Below the pieces are notes generated by a model. The model saw only the letters and a program-made list of their open reading frames with translations. It was not told where the DNA came from and ran no database searches. From Dermatemys mawii (lineage: Eukaryota; Chordata; Testudines; Dermatemydidae), in assembly GCA_007922305.1 (NCBI GenBank), contig ML677333.1, forward strand, positions 11,946,502 through 12,010,501: DNA of 64,000 bases. Direction: 5' to 3'. Position numbers and translations under genes: made by a program. This document shows, piece by piece, positions 59,560-64,000 of this stretch (positions within the stretch are counted from its first letter, which is position 1; the number at the start of each line of letters is the position of its first letter).

Positions 59560-60190
59560 CATAGAAGGATTCAGCAAACTATTGGTACACGCATCTATGT
59601 GAGGTCAAACCAGGGCAAGACCCGCAAACATGGTTACATTCCAATCAGACCAAATAGTCCGTAACCATTGCCGGCTGTTGTCTTCTTGCTTTGTTCTGTT
59701 AGCATTTTTCATATAAGGTGCTAGTGCACCTTGCTTCAAAGCAGTTAATGGCAATATGACAAATATGCCACCACGTTGCTCTCTTGTGGGCTGTTGCTTC
59801 CCAAGAGCTGGGATTAACCTGACATGCTTTCAAACTTAACTTTATATAGTTTGTATTGATCATAAAAATGGGTGATTTGCTTTAGCTAACTGTAAAATAT
59901 GGCTTTGGTCATTCTTGAGTCAGCCATACAAACAAGATGCCAATACCAATGCAAATGAACTTTTATGACTATGTTTGAATGCCCGGCATCCGGAAACAAT
60001 TAGGGATTTCAATATTGGGAATCTTGTCCCATCTTTTAACCCAACAAAGAGATCAAAGTCAGCACATATAGAGCTGATCAAGTTTCCTAATGTGGCAGCC
60101 ATATGTTGTTCATGTCTAACAACCATATAGAAGCATTGTAAACATGGCTGTCCAACAGACATTTAGCTTTGTGCTTATTTTTGACACCCT
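59560..60190 (-). pseudogene. Non-LTR retrotransposon C-terminal fragment
   Basis: On the minus strand the sequence runs through WWHICHIAINCFEARCTSTL (about 59790), a basic QNKARRQQ, and then CNHVCGSCPGLTSHRCVY at about 59640-59587. The order of a phenylalanine-glutamate block, a basic stretch and a C-x2/3-C...GL-x-SH finger-like motif is that of the C-terminus of several LINE ORF2 proteins. A further open frame upstream (60162-59920) may be part of it or chance. Clade not assigned. Confidence 0.4.
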
Positions 60191-60839
60191 AGTCCCACAG
60201 GCAGTGTGAGGACATTCCAAATGCAGAATTGGCCTTGCCTATGTGATGGGTAATCTCACCAATTTTGGCATTCTGTGACAGTGCACTCCCTAGATAGCAA
60301 AATTTCCCCATGGACTTCAGATGAGAGTTGATATTAATAACTGGATAGACACGCACATCCTATGGTGGAAGTTGATAGCAGTACAGGTTTATAATAGGAA
60401 GGGAAGCATGGCAATATTAGAAGACTATTCCCAGAAAGGAAGAAACAAAATGTAGCTAAAAAGTAGCTGTACTAACCCATCTTGTATACTTCTATACTAT
60501 TATATCTGTGTATCTTAAATATCTCTATCTTCATTACTTATTTTATAAATACAGAAAATACAATGTTATAAATAAATGAGTCAAGTTTCCAAACTTGAGT
60601 TTGACATCATATAAGCCTAATGGCTCTTTAGTACTCTTTAATAATACTTTAAGCCAATGGTTAATAGTACCCTAAGTACCTAGTAATATACAATGACTTC
60701 AAGTAAAGTTTGTACAAAGAAGCACAGAACAGCCTCCAGTATTCACATGCCTTTCCAATTTTAATGTATCAGATAACTGCACATGAAGGTCAACCTTTTG
60801 CAAATATGAGTTGCATGGATTTTAGCAGTGCCATTGTTC
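60191..60839. other. Unassigned AT-rich sequence
   Basis: Nothing recognised. Confidence 0.45.
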
Positions 60840-60843
60840 CTAG

Positions 60844-61502
60844 TGTGACAAAGCTCTGTCCTTATCTTCGTGGATTCTGCGTTTGCTGGTGGATTTCACT
60901 AGCCTCAGAGGCTCACTGTGACCCTCCACATGGCCCTTCTCTCTCTAGAGACAAGGTCACAGCCTATTGAGCCATTTTCGTCATAAGCCAGTGAGGAGAA
61001 GCTATCCTTCCTGACACAGTCTCGGTTATCTCCCAGTCTCAGTGATTAATTAGGGGAGGTAGAAAGGGGGGAACCCGGGCCCGCCCTCTACTCCGGGCTC
61101 CAGCCCAGGGACCCTAATAGTATCAGCTAAGATGGCTGACCTTTTATCCACAAAACACAATACAATTCCCTGGGCTACTTCCCCACAACAGTCCCCACTT
61201 CTTCAAACTCCACTTCACCCTTTCCTCAGGGCTTCCTTCCTTGCGCATGGTACGTTTATCACTCAGTCTCACCAACAGCACAACTTCTTCCCACAGCTCC
61301 TGACATCCACACCCACCTGACTAACTGGAAGGCTTTTAACTGGTTTCAGCCAGTCCCTGATTGGCTTCAGGTGTCTCAATCAGGCTAGCTGTTTCTACTG
61401 ATTTCTAGAAGGTTCCAGTGGTACCAGGGATTTGTTTAGCCTGAGACTCACATATCTGTTCTTCAGCACTTTCCTATAGCCATCTGCCCTTGTCCCATCA
61501 CA
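60844..61502. mobile_element. Solo LTR with 4-bp target duplication
   Basis: Begins TGTGACAAAGC and ends TGTCCCATCACA, so TGTGA is mirrored by TCACA and the element has TG...CA ends. CTAG flanks both sides (60840-60843 and 61503-61506), a 4-bp duplication. 659 bp. The core 'ccctctactccgggctccag', 'cccagggaccctaatag' is related to the probable LTR at 9460-10055. No internal region adjoins it, so it is a solo LTR formed by recombination. Confidence 0.7.
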
Positions 61503-61514
61503 CTAGCTTTAGTG

Positions 61515-61640
61515 GTAGCAGTGTGACAAAGATCTACACAACAAAGAAAAACCCACAGCTGGCCCGTGCCAGCCTACTCAGGCTTGGGTTATGGGGCTGT
61601 TTCATTGCTGTGTGGACTTCCGGGCTCGGCCTAGCTTGGC
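61515..61640. mobile_element. MITE fragment ('cagcctactcaggcttgggt')
   Basis: 'acccacagctggcccgtgcc', 'agcctactcaggcttgggtt' and 'tgctgtgtggacttccgggc' match one half of a turtle MITE rich in 'gtgtagac' and 'gggctcggg'. The partner half is absent. Confidence 0.5.
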
Positions 61641-64000
61641 TTTTCCATTTTAGTTTCACTGCATATTATAATGAACTGTGAGGAAATTTCAGGCAGGCTG
61701 TATCTTTGTCTGATGATGTATTTGGCTGCTCTAATTATCCACAGTATTTTGCTTTAGGACAAGACCCACCCCTCAAAATTAGCAAAGAATATCAATTTTT
61801 AAAATGGAGACTGTTCTGGGAAACTTAAATTACAAATCCCAAGAGCTCTGAAATGAAGAATAAGGAAATTGCTTTCTCCCTTTGGGTATGACCTTTCACT
61901 TTGAATGGATTCCACAGAATACAAAGAAGAATCCTCTTTTATTTAAACAGGAAGCAACTGGAGGCAGTTTGGGACTCCTGGGAATATTTAAACACATACT
62001 GAGAAAGAAATTGAAAGCACGAGGATTTCAAGGACAGAACATTAGTGATCTTTGCCTTTAATGTGATACCTAGCCCTTCTGACACAGTGAGCAAAAAATA
62101 GCATTTATCCTTTCATCAACACGTAGCAATAGTAGTGAAGCAGTCTGTGGAAAAGGCTGAAAATAGAGACAGTGCAACTCTTCTGGCTTTCTGAAAGAAC
62201 TGAACATTGGTGGTGGATTCCATTAAAAGTTGCATTAAGGTAATTTAATTCCTTTAGACCAGTTCCATTCACAACTCCTCCTTTCTTCCACCCTACAGTT
62301 TGTTGAATCAATAGCCATTAGAGTGAATCAGACTGAAAGGTGGGTATATGCATTTGCAAAGCTGACTCACTGCAGTCAGTGCAGACGTCTTCTTAAGGAA
62401 AAATAGAGAGTCAGGTCTGGACTCTAAGCAGAGCTGGGCAAGATGTTCATAGCAAAACCAGAACCTGAAAGTATGACCTTCAGGGTTTAAACCGCACACG
62501 ATCCAAAAGAGACCAATCCTGTGAATCAAAGACTTGATGCTGCTCCTGTTGAAAACAATGGGAGTTTTGCACTAGCTTCAATGAGAGTAGAAGCAGGCCC
62601 CGCAAATGCTTTGTCTCACAGAAATCCAAGTCTATTAATTTGATGGGGGGATTCCAGGTTATAGGAAATATAGGGTAGCTTTTAATTTCTTTCTGCTTAC
62701 TGGTTTTTTCTAACCATGCTACTTTGGGGCCCTATATTACATTTGTAGCTTAATCTCTCTCACTGCTGCTTCTGTTTTAATTGCTAAGGAACCCTTCACT
62801 CCAACCCCTTAGGCCCAGTGGGACAGCCGGGTCTGAGTGCCGGTGCTTCCCCCAGCCCATTCAGATGAACAAGGAATGTGTGAGAAAGGATGGAGCCCAG
62901 AACTGAAGCCCGCAGAACTGTGCAAAGAGTAATCTGCAGGTGGTTGGAGTCAGGGTCAGTAGTAGATTACTTGCCCTGGGAAGCAGGGAAGGACTAGTGA
63001 CTCTAGGAGGTACAGGTATGTACTATCCCTTACACAGGGCTCTTCCTAAGGGCACAGGTAGCCTAAGAAATCGATTAAATAAATTATACTGCCTAAAACT
63101 ACACCTGAGTAAATTTTAATGTTGGGCATTTTATTCCCCAGTTTTCATGGCCAGGAAACAAGTCTCTGTGCTAGAACTGAGCAAAAATCTTGGACAGCAT
63201 GAACACATTTCAATATGCTTATTAGCATGTATACACCTGATAAGGAAGTCTTTAAACTGGATATGCACATAGACAGTCACAAAAAGTGAGCTTCAAATTT
63301 TACATTTAATAAAGGTGGTTGAGATTTTTCACTTTAAAAAAAATGATGAGAAAACTGAAACTTTCACAAATGTCTCTTGTTTTCTGACCAGCTCTAATAT
63401 TTAATGGTAATTTTTTCAAAAATTCATTCAGGCAGGAAACAGAAAGAACACCACATGACTTATGCATAGTAACTAACCAAGATGGCATTATTTTGAAGTT
63501 GGAATATTTAATATTGTCAGTACAGTCTTCATAATATAGTCAGAGAGGGAAAATGTTGCACAAAATTTACAAATCTGAAGTAATGTATCTGAGAATTTTG
63601 CAATCTGTTCATAAACTTTTCAGGGACAGAAAATTTAATGAGATTTTGAATTACAATGTTAAGAGCAGGGATCCTAGAAGTCCATTTGACATGGAAAAAT
63701 GTGGCATTTGTGTTTTTACAGAAATCTTTAGTTTTTACATTTTGTGAAAAAATAAAAACATATATTAACTATTAACTAAATTTTACTGAAAGCACTGATG
63801 TCACTTTTTCAATGCAAACAACCACCACCACTTGTGGTTGATTTTTGAATGTGGTTTAAATTTACATAGCTAACCATACTCTAATAAACTGCTTCTGGAA
63901 TAGGGATTCATATTTTAATGTATCTCAAATTTCACTTCACCCTGCAGAGGTAATTAAAGTTATAAAAAGATGATGAACACTTTAAAAATCACCCCGAAAG
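61641..64000. other. Mostly unassigned AT-rich sequence
   Basis: 62530-62600 ('gaaaacaatgggagttttgc', 'agcttcaatgagagtagaag') may be a fragment of the palindromic repeat noted at 34325. Short frames show no motif. Confidence 0.4.

Noticed and set aside
1..64000. CRISPR arrays, tRNA, rRNA, operons or bacterial genes
   Set aside because: None found. The repeat content is vertebrate and the repeated units are interspersed, not evenly spaced arrays.

Overview
The window reads as vertebrate nuclear DNA from a turtle (Testudines). I base this on recognising its repeat families, not on a host gene. They include CR1 LINEs with the characteristic 3' end (GGTCAGACTAGATGATC, then repeated 'tctatgaatc'), a Penelope-like family ending 'aaggtgccacaagtactcc', hAT and palindromic MITEs of turtle type, MIR/L2-like SINEs and LINEs, and endogenous-retrovirus-type LTRs. 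The DNA is AT-rich. I see no intact protein-coding gene, rRNA, tRNA or CRISPR array. It looks like an intergenic or intronic stretch in which old elements lie nested inside one another.

Layout. 1-4.4 kb: unique sequence around two Penelope-like 3' ends in inverted orientation (885-1745). 4.6-8.05 kb: a palindromic MITE, then an element with perfect 14-bp inverted termini (6354-8047) containing the tail of an R2-type LINE. 8.08-10.16 kb: an L2-like LINE split by an LTR. 11.5-14.2 kb: a decayed hAT transposon with a recognisable BED-finger transposase on the minus strand, itself hit by a small hAT MITE. 14.8-22.6 kb: sparse CR1, SINE and MITE fragments. 24.6-25.75 kb and 38.9-39.9 kb: two nearly identical 1.03-kb copies of one composite. 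27.4-31.2 kb: two copies of one hAT MITE family, the first interrupted by a CR1 with ORF1-esterase and endonuclease remnants. 33.5-34.2 kb: an LTR on the minus strand with a TATA box and AATAAA. 42.3-47.0 kb: two large CR1 fossils in opposite orientation, one broken by a foldback element and one by a Tigger-like MITE. 47.3-48.5 kb: shattered but protein-like reading frames on the minus strand that fit no repeat I know. 53.2-61.6 kb: LTR-like repeats, LINE tails and a fully palindromic hAT MITE.

Most notable. The 24.6-kb and 38.9-kb copies carry a record of recent sequence transfer. They match without visible difference over 357 bp outside the transposon and over nearly all of its first half, but diverge in its last 300 bp. 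The acceptor also keeps a leftover first terminus with its own target duplication. This is what templated repair of a broken transposon by a distant copy would leave. Boundaries given to the base come from visible terminal repeats or duplications; the others are approximate. Family names rest on recognition alone; no search was run.
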